Shown piece by piece: positions 23,290 to 32,783 of a stretch of 64,000 nucleotides of DNA. The notes below the pieces were generated by a model. That model ran no database searches. It had not been told where the DNA came from and was given only the letters and a program-made list of their open reading frames with translations. Each line of letters opens with the position of its first letter. Position 1 is the stretch's first letter. Position numbers and translations under genes: made by a program. Origin of the DNA: Reticulitermes speratus (Eukaryota > Arthropoda > Insecta > Blattodea > Rhinotermitidae); the NCBI GenBank assembly GCA_021186555.1, contig JAJKFL010000005.1, positions 7,529,178-7,593,177 of the forward strand, in the 5' to 3' direction.

Positions 23290-25423
23290 TAAACACGGGT
23301 TGACATATGCCTCCTGACTGAAACCCATCTCAGATCAGAGCAAGTCTTTCGTCCCGCAAACTATGTTTGCCACCGTACAGACCGACCTACAGAGGGCGGC
23401 GGAACAGCAATACTGGTCCGCCGGGGTATAGACCACTACGCTATACTCGTCCCCGGCCTGACCCATTTGGAGGCAACTGCCATACATGTCATGTTGGCAA
23501 GCGGACCGGTGAAAATCCTGGCGGCCTACCTTTCGCCCTCCTGGCCCCTAATCGAAGCGGATCTGTCTGCCTGCCTGAGCGGAGGGCTTCCCGTCCAGAT
23601 GGCGGGGGACCTGAACGCCAAGCACGTGGACAAGAATTCGAGGCTAATCTTGACAAGGGGCAGGCGCCTGCGTGATTACGACAATGATCATTCCTGTTTG
23701 AATTATGGGCCGCAAACACCACCATCCCATATAACTCATCTGCTACCCCTGATGTCCTAGACATAGTAATAACTAAAAACCTAGTCGTCCCAGTGTATCT
23801 GGCAACGTGCTCTGCACTAAGCTCAGATCACTTACCTGAACTGATCGACATGAGATGTCGATCATCCTTTCTTAACCTCCCGGACCGCCCGGACTTCAGA
23901 AGGACCGACTGGGTAAAATTGCAGGCCTGCCTGGAAGACAGACTTCCGTCCACCCCGAAACTGCATAGCGGGGTGGAAATCGACACATGTGTAGAGGAAG
24001 TGTCCAGCGCTATCACTGAGGCACTAGCAGCGTCAGCCCCCAGGAGACGCCCTCGTGACGACCCACGACCCCCAATACCGGCACGTATTCAGGATGATAT
24101 TCGCCTGAAAAACCGGTTGAGGAGGCAGTGGCAAATCACTAGGGACCCTGCTCTAAAAGCTTAGGTCAACCGCCTTCAGCGGTCGGTGACCCACCAGCTA
24201 AACGAGTGGCGAAATGAGCAGTGGAGTGCCACACTGGAGAGCCTAGATCCCGAGGACCAATCGCTGTGGAAGATGACAAAGCGGGTGATGAGAATGCCCA
24301 CTCCCTCTCCACCCCTGGTCCTCTCTGACTCTGAGAAAGCCGAAGCCCTGGCAGACAGTATTGAGGCTCAGTTTCAGCCGGCACACGACCCGTCGGATCC
24401 GGCAGTTATTGAGATGGTTGGCGAGGCGCTGCAAGCATACTCTTACGCACCTGCAAGCTAGCCCAAGTTAACCGACCCCGCGGAGGTACAGGATGCCAAC
24501 CGGCCAGCAAGGCGCCGGGCCCAAACGGTATTCAACAGGGCTCTGAAGCACCTTCCGCAGCGAGCTGTCTCTCTCCTCGCTGCCATATTGAACGCGGCTC
24601 TTTTAGCGCAGTGCTTCCCATCAGTATGGAAAATTGCCCGCATTGTCTCCATACTGAAACCTGGGAATGACCCAGCGCTACCCTCTTCCTATCGTCCCAT
24701 AAGTCTTCTGGACACCATTGGCAAGTTGTTTGAGAAGATCCTACTTAGTAGGATCTTAAGTGAAGTAAGTGGGCGCGGGCTTCTGCGAGATGAGCAGTTT
24801 GGATTCAGACCCAAACATAGCACCTCTCTCCAGCTAACCCGCCTTGTCGAAAGGGTGACCAGAAACTTTGGCGAGATGCGGCTAACATGGCTAAGGCCTT
24901 CGACACAGTTTGGGTCGACGGTCTCCTCTTCAAGCTAACGGTCCTTAACTTCCCCTCGCGCTGCTTGTTAGCTACGTAGTAGCATACCTCAGTGACCTCC
25001 AAGCCTCGACCGGTGCAGTTCCTAGGGGAGCCAATCCAATGGGTAGACACAGCCCGTTATCTGGGAGTGATCCTTGAAACACGGATGACTTGGTCGCCTC
25101 ACATAGTCCAGGTCAAGAAGAGAGCTGCCCAAAGACTGGGTCTGCTTAGCTCTCTCCTTCACAGGAGAAGCGGTCTGTCCATCAGGAACGGAGTTCTGCT
25201 GTATAAGCAGCTCATACGGCCCAAGATGTACTATGCGTGCCCCATTTGGAGGTCTGCTGCCTGCACCCACCTCAGAAAGCTGCGGGTTATTCAATCCAAG
25301 TGTCTTCGCATTGCTACTGGTGCACCTTGGTACATGAGTAACGTGCAAATTCACAAGGATTTGGGAGTTCCTTTCTTTGCTGAACATATCAGAGCTCTAA
25401 CCGAGAGCTATGACAAAAGTTAG
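23290..25423 (+). pseudogene. Jockey ORF2 (endonuclease-RT), RT core deleted
   Basis: Endonuclease remnants: LLTETHLRSEQVF (about 23307), GGGTAILVRRGIDHYA, ILAAYLSPSW, MAGDLNAKHV (catalytic Asp/Asn) and SSDHLPELIDM. RT remnants: WKIARIVSILKPGND, SSYRPISLLDTIGKLFEKI, LLRDEQFGFRPKHST and AKAFDTVWVDGLLFKL. Then comes an abrupt jump at about 24940-24990 to PVQFLGEPIQWVDTARYLGV. The deleted stretch would hold the GVPQGS and YADD motifs, so the enzyme is dead. The end, LIRPKMYYACPIWRSAACTH ... IATGAPWYMSN, is typical Jockey thumb sequence. Several stops. Confidence 0.85.
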
Positions 25424-26473
25424 CTGATGTGGGGAACCCCTTAGTTCAGCAACTCGGCAGATATTTACGCTGACCGAGGGCTGACCCAAGTCGCCTAGCG
25501 AAAGCTACGGGGACATGTCAGTAGATATGTCGAGGCCCTTAGTGGCCAAACCGACACTGAATCGTGCCTAGCACCTAAAACTAGGCGCCTTTCGAATACC
25601 CTGAGGTTTTCCGTGATTTTCCTCAGTTGTAAGGTGAACGCCAGGGTATATCAAAAAGTAGGGGCACGGCCTGCACTCCCCCCCCCCTCCCCCCGTAGGG
25701 CTAAATTACTCGTCTGTAGGTTTTAGATCCTTCGCGAAATTAATTGTGAAAATGCCACCCTGGGTTCAAATCCCAGGGAGCCATTCAACCAAAGTATTCC
25801 CCCACTTAGAAATACTATACGCTCTTAGAGCTGTAGCCTTCGGTGTGCCAGGTCCCGACCTAATCGAGACCATAAATCGTTAGCGTAAGCAAAATCCTCA
25901 GTATAGAATAAAGAGTCTGTTATCGAGTCCAGCAATGCGGTAAAACGCAGGAATGGCTAAACAGACCAAGGGACGTCGACTTGCGCAGAGCGCAAGTCTC
26001 CGCCCTTAGTTAGCACTTTGGTTGGTGCGGATTCAGCACTCCGCATCCAGCGCTCAGATCTGAGTGATCTGACGCTGCTCAGCTTGCTACTGCCGAGACT
26101 TGTCAGAGCGCTCCGGCTCTACACTGATCATAGCACAGCCGCCGAGACTTGTCAGAGCTTTCCGGCTCGGCACCGATTATAGCACAGCAGTGCTCGCGGC
26201 CACCGGCCGATGCTCACTGGAGTATAGTACCCGGCTACTGGCCGATGCTCATTGGAGTATAGTACGTCTGAGACATAACCACTCTGCTCCCTCGTGCGAG
26301 CAGGGTTCTTTTGGACGGGACCACGGTGGCTAGGCGCCGTATCCATTCTCAGCTAGATCACACTTGGGTACAACATCGTACCAGTCTGTACATATGTAAA
26401 ATAAAGACTGACTCGAATGTACTTACTGTAGTTATCATTTCGATACAGCTAACCTGTAGTAACCTTACCTACA
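25424..26473 (+). other. Jockey 3' UTR with repeats and a T-arm-like hairpin
   Basis: Non-coding. It holds a G/C tract near 25678-25697, a segment GGTTTTCCGTGATTTTCCTC that may be SINE-derived, and CCCTGGGTTCAAATCCCAGG at 25758-25777, which resembles a tRNA T-arm but has no matching acceptor or D-arm nearby. Short direct repeats lie at about 26093-26180 and 26195-26265. Confidence 0.4.
26093..26265. repeat. Two pairs of short tandem repeats
   Basis: GCCGAGACTTGTCAGAGC...ATAGCACAGC occurs twice (about 52-bp period), followed by GGCCGATGCTCACTGGAGTA / GGCCGATGCTCATTGGAGTA twice (about 36-bp period). They lie inside the Jockey 3' UTR. Confidence 0.8.
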
Positions 26474-26557
26474 GCTATATATTACACTGTTGTACTCTAT
26501 GTGCTGGCATGATAAATATTGTGACTGATGATATGACAAGTGCTTTGCACTTTACTG

Positions 26558-26598
<41 letters not shown>

Positions 26599-27025
26599 CC
26601 TCAATTTAGTGTTTATATCCTTTATATGTTGTACGACTGTTTCCATACCTGTGGATCTATGAAAGGTAAAAATACAGATTGAACATATCACTAAATCAGA
26701 GACTGGAAGTTATGCAGAAGACTGACGACAGGAAAATCAAGACCACGACGAGAAGAAAACATAAAGTTCTCATCATTGGTGATAGCCACGCGAGAGGATG
26801 TGCGGCAGAAGTTTCTCCTAACCTGAACGAAGATTTCGATGTTTCAGGCCTTGTGATGCCAGGTTCTAAACTAGAATCTATCACGAATATGGCAAAGAAA
26901 GAAATTGCAGCACTGACCAAGAATGATGTAATCGTGGTATGGGGAGGTACCAAGCAAAAATGAATCATCTAAGGGACTTACACACATTTCCAACTTCGTG
27001 CAAAGTAGAGGTCATACAAGTAGTA

Positions 27026-27439
27026 ATCTGTGCTCGAGGGGTTCGGAGCCCTGAGCGATGTAGTGTTAAATACAACTTAAACACTTAAAGCTGGGTAGTG
27101 GTGCACTCCAGTTTAAGGTAAAAGGGTAGACAGATTCAATAGTATACCTGTTTATTTAAAAAGTATTTAATATAAGAAACAGCAAGATGGGTGATGTATT
27201 ACCACCCCCATCACGTGAAAACGTAAGTGAAGCGGAGCGCGTGATGTGCGATTCAACACCCGTATCACTGTCATTCCTGGAGGCATGGGTTAATTCCCAC
27301 AGTAGTGTTACAATGTGGGAATTCATTTATACAGGCTCAGGTGATAATACCCCGAGCCTTGTAAATATGCCGGCTGCCATGAATAACATTAAAGAGAATT
27401 TTCAGTGTGTGCGCGGCATTAGACGGAGCGCGAAACGGT
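27026..27439 (+). mobile_element. Unclassified 414-bp insert with small ORF
   Basis: Interrupts ORF1 of copy 5 and is bordered by ACAAGTAGTA on both sides (27016-27025 and 27440-27449). It has no inverted ends, poly(A) or microsatellite tail. It starts ATCTGTGCTCGAGGGGTTCG. Base composition is less AT-biased than the LINE. Because host coding sequence is also missing at this point, the 10-mer may be either a target duplication or junction microhomology. Confidence 0.5.
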
Positions 27440-27447
27440 ACAAGTAG
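27187..27447 (+). CDS. Unknown 86-residue ORF within the insert
   Basis: Reads MGDVLPPPSRENVSEAERVM, then SFLEAWVNSHSSVTMWEFIY and a basic end RRSAKRYK. The last two codons and the stop lie in the flanking ACAAGTAG, so the frame originally continued in the parent element. It has a proline-rich acidic start and one aromatic-rich core. The start context CAAGATGGGTG resembles the LINE ORF1 start. I recognise no family. It could be the N-terminus of a gag-like or replication protein from an unseen element. Confidence 0.35.
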   Translation: MGDVLPPPSRENVSEAERVMCDSTPVSLSFLEAWVNSHSSVTMWEFIYTGSGDNTPSLVNMPAAMNNIKENFQCVRGIRRSAKRYK

Positions 27448-27733
27448 TAGACACACACTTAGATAGAGAACACTTTACCCAACATGGACTATATATGAAT
27501 AGACTCGGAAAAGAATGCATATCCAAAATAATATCAGAAAACATAAAATTAATCCTTACAAGAAAACGGCTACCTCCTATCAGTATGAAATGGAAAGAAG
27601 ACTCCACGGACCGCAGACCAAATGTGAACACGATAGACAGGATAAGCAACGACAAAATAGTGCTAAAAGGAACCGAAGCCCGGACATCTGGCAGACACAG
27701 AAGACATCCAATAACAAGGAAAGACGATTTTTT

Positions 27734-27987
27734 ATGGTCAATAGGTCCTTCAAACAAGATGAGTTAAGAAGTAATGATAGGAAGGAACACTGCTCTCACC
27801 TAACTAGTGAGGAAAAACTTACCTGGATGACAGTGGACACAAAAGAATCTAACCTGTCAAACAATGATTTAAACCAAGCAAATGGACTTATAAATCGAAC
27901 CGGTAGTACAAAAAAATCATCAAATCATGAGATATTAAAAGTATTTCACCAGAATATACGAGGTCTAAAAAAGACCACAATGGTTGC
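27734..27987 (+). pseudogene. Copy 5 ORF2 N-terminus
   Basis: Starts at the ATG inside GATTTTTTATGG (27726-27737), reads MVNRSFKQDELRSND and reaches the first endonuclease block EILKVFHQNIRGLKKTT before copy 6 interrupts. Confidence 0.75.
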
Positions 27988-28091
27988 TAGATTCAGTAAA
28001 ATTCGTAATATTTGAATTGTGGGTAGATTGTCTATGTATGCGTGAATTACGAAGTTTTAATTGTGTGAGCTCAACGTACAGGTAGCTCAAG

Positions 28092-29837
28092 ATGGCGGCC
28101 GAAGTGATAGAGAAATCTCGGAGTAAGGATGATAAACTGTTTTGTGTGCAATGTAGATGTAAAATAAATGTTCAAAAAGAATGGGATAATAACCAGTTGC
28201 AAGATGAAGAAGAAGTAACAAAAATAATACAGGAACTTCAATTCGACAGAACAGAATTAAACAACTTATTGAAAGTAACTACTAGAAGGTCAGTAAAAGA
28301 GGTTATATGTTCAGAGATTGATATAAATTTGGCCAGAATAAATAGCCTAAGAGAGTTACAAACAAAAAATGAAGATAAAGGAACAAAATGGTCAATAGTT
28401 ACTAAAAGAAATAAAGGGCATACTTTTTGGGATTCTCAACCACTATATAAAAAATCGGTATGACCTGAGTGATATCATGATGAATAAGACAGTTGAAAAG
28501 CATGTACAGCAGGAAAATGAGTATATAAGTAAAGGAAGAAATAAAATCGAGAAAGGAAATATAATGCAACATAAAATAATAGTTTTGAGTGATAGCCACA
28601 CAAGAGGTGTATGGCAAGCAATCTGCAACATCAGCTAAGGCAAAATTACGTGGTTCAAGGGATAGTAAAACCGGGAGCTATACTTACAGAGATAGTAAAT
28701 ATGCCAATTGCAGAGACAAGTAATTTAACAAAAAAGGATGTGTGTGTGATATGGGGCGGCACACATGACATTGGAAAGAACGAGATACAAAAAGGTTTAG
28801 GTGCCCTTCGGGAGTTTATAAACAGTCATAAGTATACTAAGGTTATAATAATAACTGCTCCACATAGACATGATCTGGAAGCCAATTCTTGTGTCAATAA
28901 AGAAGTAAAGACTTTCAAAAGGAAATTGAAGAAATATGTTAAAGCATACAGACATGTACATGTAATAGATGTAGACACAAACAGGGGAATGTATACAACA
29001 CATGGATTACATATAAACCAAAAAGGGAAGGAACAAATCACGATTAAAGTGGTGGAAGTAATAAAGGACATTCTAACAAGAAAGCAGGAAAACTTTTTTC
29101 AACTAGAATGGAAAAATTCTCAGCAGCCACAATATCAACAAGGAAAATCAAAGGGAAGAAGTATACAGGAGGGGAAAGAAGAAGATGGAAAATTCGGGAA
29201 AGAACAGAATGTCCAGCAGAGATTACTTCAACAGGAACTATTGGATGGAAGAGGTATGCGAGAGGGAAATAATGAAGAGGAACAGGATGGAAGAGGAAGA
29301 AATGTATTTCAGCCAAAAAATCAACAAGAAGAAATGAATGGAAGAGATAACCAAGAAGGGAAACAGGAAGAAATAATCAGTGGGCAGGATGAGTACATTA
29401 ATCTGCAACAAGACCAGCAAGAAAAATGGGATGTTGAAATTTTATTAGATGGGAAACCACAACAGAAAGATGGAGAAGACAAAAAGGAAGAAGAAGGCAG
29501 TAAAAGTGGAAATTTAAGTGATAATAGTCTTAAAAGAGGAATTATAACAAATAGTGACGAGATAATAAGGGTACACAAACATATTATAGAGGGAAAGATC
29601 ACCAGGAATCAACAAAAAGCAACAATAAAGAATATAGAAGTAGAGGAAGATAATCTAGATAATTGTAATATAGGAAATAATATCATGAATATGAATAACG
29701 AAGCTAAAGCTATACCATGTATAATGAATCAGAATCCATTACAGAATGAGATTGTAAGCAGTAAGGGTAGTAGACTATCTACACGTAGTAAAAAAGTACC
29801 AATCTTAAGAAACAAAGATTTTTTATGGGAAATATAA
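28092..29837 (+). pseudogene. Copy 6 ORF1: CxxC, SGNH domain, Gln-rich tail
   Basis: Begins MAAEVIEKSRSKDDK, then FCVQCRCK (the CxxC site), then a helical segment. A frame change occurs near 28460 and another near 28606. The esterase-like domain follows: IVLSDSHTRG (GDS replaced by SDS), VVQGIVKPGAIL, VCVIWGGTHDIG (Asn of block III replaced by His), IITAPHRHDLEANSCVNKEV and YTTHGLHINQKGK. The tail from about 29090 is unusually long and rich in Gln, Glu, Gly and Arg (MREGNNEEEQDGRGRN), ending ILRNKDFLWEI. The 29-kb tail region is open for over 240 codons. Confidence 0.8.
29817..29828 (+). promoter_or_regulatory. ORF1/ORF2 overlap heptamer, copy 6
   Basis: GATTTTTTATGG, identical to copies 2, 5, 7, 15 and 16. 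ORF1 continues GAA ATA TAA, so the overlap with ORF2 is 13 nt. Confidence 0.6.
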
Positions 29838-32578
29838 AACAAGGTGTATACCCATTGCAGGCTAAAGGAAATTTAGGGAAACATGAAATTAGAAATGGGA
29901 ACTATGACAAAAGTGGTACTAAATCAATTAATCAAAATAATCTCATAATCTATCATCAAAATATTAGGGGTATTATTAATAAAACAGATGAATTGCTACT
30001 GTCATTTACTTCTGAGTTACCACATGTTATTTGCCTATCAGAGCATCATCTAAAAGATTTTGAAATAAATACTATCTCCTTGAACCAATATATCTTGGCT
30101 AGTGAATACTGTAGAAAAAATTTTAAGCAGGGAGGAGTGTGCATCTTTATTCAGAAGAGTATTCAATTTTCAAAGATAAACAATATTGTAAATTGTAAAA
30201 AGAAAGATTTGGAATTATATGCTATTCAATTAAACCTATTAAATATATGCATAGTATGTATCTACAGGGCTCCATCAGGTGATTTTTTTTATTTCCTGAA
30301 AAATTTAGAAAAATTTTTAAATAAACTGTATGACTCAAATAATTTGAAAACAGAGTTTATAATATGTGGAGATTTTAATATAGATTATCTTACAGATAAT
30401 TGTAGGAAAAGTCAATTTAATTCCTTGTTAAATTCTTATAATCTTTTTAGCATTGTGGACTTTCCTACTAGAATACAGAATACATCTAAATCTGCTATAG
30501 ATAATATATTTATAGATTATTCGAGATTAGAGACATTCAAATTAACTCCTATCTGTAATGGTATATCTGACCATGATGCTCAACTTATTTTGATCCATGA
30601 TATTACTTTACAATTCCCTCCCAAATGTCTTTGGAATATAAGGAAAATTGATAAATGCTCATTAGCTGATTTTAATTATAATCTTAGTTTCGAGGTATGG
30701 AAAGAGGTTTTCGAAGAGAATGATGTGAATGTTATGTTTAACTCTTTTTTAAATACATTTCTAAGATATTTTTATACTAGTTTTCCCAAATCATCCATTA
30801 AGACCCATATTGCAAAGAACAAAGTATGGATTTCACCCAGTATAAAAATTAAATGTAGTATTAAAAGACACCTACACTTAATTAGTAGGAATAGCAATGA
30901 CCCTAACATTAAAAGTCATTATAAGGCATACTGTAAATTGCTGTCTAGAAACATCATAGAAACTAAACGTTCTTATTATGATAAACAGATTTCAAATTCT
31001 AATGACAGAATTAAAAGCACCTGGAATATTGTCAAGATATTAACTGGTAGGAAGTCAGATCACGATGTCATACCTATTGTAAGTACTCTCGATAAAGCAT
31101 ATACTAATCCAAAAATTAGTTCTGATTCCTTCAATAAATATTTCTTGTCAGTAGCGGATACTATTATTAATAATACATCTAACAATTGTAATTCAATTGA
31201 CAAAAGTAAAAATCCTAGTGAATATTTATTTCATACATTCAAAACTACCTTTCCCACTAATAAATATAGTTTTGTAACAACTAAAGAAATTGAAAATATC
31301 ATTAACAATTTGAAAATGACTAATTCCTATGCATATGATGAGATCCCTGTCAAAATATTAAATAATTGTGTACATTTCATTACTTCACCATTAACCTATA
31401 TAATTAACAGATCACTAGCAACTGGTACATTTCCAGATCAACCTAAATTTTCCGAAATAAAACCCATATATAAAAAGTGTGATAAGAATCTCATTAGTAA
31501 TTATAGACCCACATCATTATTAACTTCTTTTTCAAAGATATTTGAGAAAGTGATATATAGAAGACTTTGTCAACATTTGTCCAATAATAACATTTTGGTG
31601 AACAAGCAATTTGGATTCAGAATAAATTCTTCAACTGATAAGGCTATTTATAGATTGCTTGATCAGGTATTAACAGCTCTGAATAATGGACATAATGTGG
31701 GAGAAATATTTTGTGATCTAGAAAAAGCTTTTGACTGCATTAACCACAAGATTTTGTTATCTAAATTAGAGTTCTATGGTATTTCGGGTTTAATGCATAA
31801 ATTAATAATATCATACCTTGAAAGAAGATTTCAAAGAATAAGATTACAATCTAAATATTATAATCTGAATACACATTCAAACTGGGGTGAAATTTCACAT
31901 GGAGTTCCCCAAGGATCCATTCTAGGGCCTTTACTTTTTTTGATTTATATTAATGATCTTCCTTTAGCACTAAATATGATTTCTACCCCCATTCTTTTTG
32001 CCGCTGACACTAGTGTAATTATTAGTAATCCTGATCCTTTTGTTTTCCAAGACAGATTAACAGAAACTCTTAAAAATTTAAATATATGGTTCAATACCAA
32101 TTTATCATTTTTAAATTTTTTTAAAACACAGTGTATTAAATTTAAAACAAAAAACTTTTATGAGCAAGATAAACATATTAATATTGCATTTGGCAACAAG
32201 AAAATTACTAATTCATCGCATATAAAGTTTCTAGGAATTAATATAGTAAACACACTGTCTTGGAAAAGTCATATTGACCAACTTCTTCTGAAACTTCATT
32301 CTGCATGTTATGCAATCAGAACTATTAAACCATACGTGAATCAGGAAACATTGTTGATGGTCTATTATGCTTATTTTCATTCTATTATGCATTACGGTAT
32401 TATTTTTTGGGGTAATTCTTCATATACTATTAATATTTTTCGTTTGCAAAAAAAAGTAATTAGAATAATGACAAGTACTAGAAATAGAAACTCATGTACA
32501 CAGTTATTCAAAACACTAAAAATTCTTCCTCTTCAATCTCATTATATTTATTCTCTTTTATGTTTTGTGATACAGTAG
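29825..32578 (+). CDS. Copy 6 ORF2: endonuclease-RT, 917 codons
   Basis: The longest open ORF2 in the window. Residues about 40-270 form the APE endonuclease: LIIYHQNIRGIINKTDE, VICLSEHHLKD (Glu), CIYRAPSG, IICGDFNIDYL (Asp, Asn) and NGISDHDAQL. RT spans about residues 470-780: ISNYRPTSLLTSFSKIFEK, QFGFRINSSTDKAI, FCDLEKAFDCIN (first catalytic Asp), [20 protein letters not shown] and LFAADTSVII. In the last motif the first Asp of the DD pair is Ala (GCT at 32003-32005), so polymerase activity should be lost. Thumb: YYAYFHSIMHYGIIFWGNSS. It then stops at the copy 7 junction. Confidence 0.88.
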   Translation: MGNIKQGVYPLQAKGNLGKHEIRNGNYDKSGTKSINQNNLIIYHQNIRGIINKTDELLLSFTSELPHVICLSEHHLKDFEINTISLNQYILASEYCRKNFKQGGVCIFIQKSIQFSKINNIVNCKKKDLELYAIQLNLLNICIVCIYRAPSGDFFYFLKNLEKFLNKLYDSNNLKTEFIICGDFNIDYLTDNCRKSQFNSLLNSYNLFSIVDFPTRIQNTSKSAIDNIFIDYSRLETFKLTPICNGISDHDAQLILIHDITLQFPPKCLWNIRKIDKCSLADFNYNLSFEVWKEVFEENDVNVMFNSFLNTFLRYFYTSFPKSSIKTHIAKNKVWISPSIKIKCSIKRHLHLISRNSNDPNIKSHYKAYCKLLSRNIIETKRSYYDKQISNSNDRIKSTWNIVKILTGRKSDHDVIPIVSTLDKAYTNPKISSDSFNKYFLSVADTIINNTSNNCNSIDKSKNPSEYLFHTFKTTFPTNKYSFVTTKEIENIINNLKMTNSYAYDEIPVKILNNCVHFITSPLTYIINRSLATGTFPDQPKFSEIKPIYKKCDKNLISNYRPTSLLTSFSKIFEKVIYRRLCQHLSNNNILVNKQFGFRINSSTDKAIYRLLDQVLTALNNGHNVGEIFCDLEKAFDCINHKILLSKLEFYGISGLMHKLIISYLERRFQRIRLQSKYYNLNTHSNWGEISHGVPQGSILGPLLFLIYINDLPLALNMISTPILFAADTSVIISNPDPFVFQDRLTETLKNLNIWFNTNLSFLNFFKTQCIKFKTKNFYEQDKHINIAFGNKKITNSSHIKFLGINIVNTLSWKSHIDQLLLKLHSACYAIRTIKPYVNQETLLMVYYAYFHSIMHYGIIFWGNSSYTINIFRLQKKVIRIMTSTRNRNSCTQLFKTLKILPLQSHYIYSLLCFVIQ

Positions 32579-32783
32579 ATAATCCGTGGTCGGAAGTGTG
32601 TTAATATAGAAAGGCAAGCTGCAACATTAACATTTTGAACTTGTCCAGAACCATTAGAGAAGAAACGAAGGTTTTAATTTATTCTCAACAAAAGCCAGCA
32701 AAGAAGTAGTCGAATCTATTCTCTCCATTTCGTGTACAGAGTGGTTAAGTACTTGCACTGAGGTTTAATACTCACTTTCCAAG

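Larger units (their letters stand above)
21076..26473 (+). mobile_element. Jockey-clade LINE, GC-rich, degenerate
   Basis: About 5.4 kb of distinctly GC-richer DNA within AT-rich LINE sequence. Host 3' UTR resumes on the far side, and imperfect copies of TACTGCTAT / TACAGCTAT at 21067-21075 and 26470-26478 may be the target duplication. It has an ORF1 with C2HC zinc knuckles and an ORF2 with endonuclease and RT of Jockey type, both broken. The 3' UTR contains two pairs of short direct repeats (about 26093-26265) and AATAAAG near the end. Confidence 0.8.
20936..26678 (+). mobile_element. LINE copy 4: 3' UTR split by a Jockey element
   Basis: Left part 20936-21075 and right part 26474-26678 align with consecutive parts of the copy 3 UTR (GTTGTATACTGCT; GATGATATGACAAGTGCTTTGC; TTTCCATACCTGTGGATC). 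The tail is short and degraded (GGTAAAAATACAGATTGA). Between the parts lies the GC-rich Jockey-type element. The right part contains (TA)n(TG)n at 26553-26600. Confidence 0.7.
26679..27778 (+). pseudogene. Copy 5 ORF1, esterase region
   Basis: First part (to 26963): KHKVLIIGDSHARGCAAEVS (nucleophile block), SGLVMPGSKLESITNM and LTKNDVIVVWGGTK, with the expected Asn-Asp of block III lost. The GLTHISNFVQSRGH block follows in another frame up to the insert. After the insert: VVDTHLDREHFTQHGLYMNR, where the otherwise invariant second His of HGxH is Tyr, and a C-terminal tail ending RRHPITRKDDFLW. The TAPHRxDL to FNRKLKK stretch seen in other copies is missing. Confidence 0.7.
26679..27987 (+). 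mobile_element. SGNH-LINE copy 5 (internal part)
   Basis: Starts directly after the copy 4 tail within ORF1, just upstream of the esterase. It is split by the unclassified insert at 27026-27439, continues through the ORF1 end and the ORF2 start, and is cut by copy 6 inside the endonuclease at about 27987. Confidence 0.7.
27988..32578 (+). mobile_element. SGNH-LINE copy 6, nearly full-length
   Basis: Starts with about 100 nt of leader, then CTCAAGATGGCGGCC at the ORF1 start. It has ORF1 (28092-29837) and a long uninterrupted ORF2 (29825-32578) that ends prematurely at the junction with copy 7, about 80 codons short of the RT C-terminus seen in copies 8 and 9. No 3' end was found for this copy. 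Confidence 0.85.

Noticed and set aside
25758-25777. CCCTGGGTTCAAATCCCAGG, looks like a tRNA T-arm
   Set aside because: No D-arm, anticodon arm or acceptor stem at the right distance, so not a tRNA gene; perhaps a SINE remnant.
26095-26270. Direct repeats as a possible telomeric or satellite array
   Set aside because: Only two units of each, with different unit types, inside the Jockey 3' UTR.
29044-29602. Minus-strand frames rich in Leu, Phe, Ser over the 29-kb region
   Set aside because: They are the reverse strand of the purine-rich Gln/Glu tail of copy 6 ORF1.
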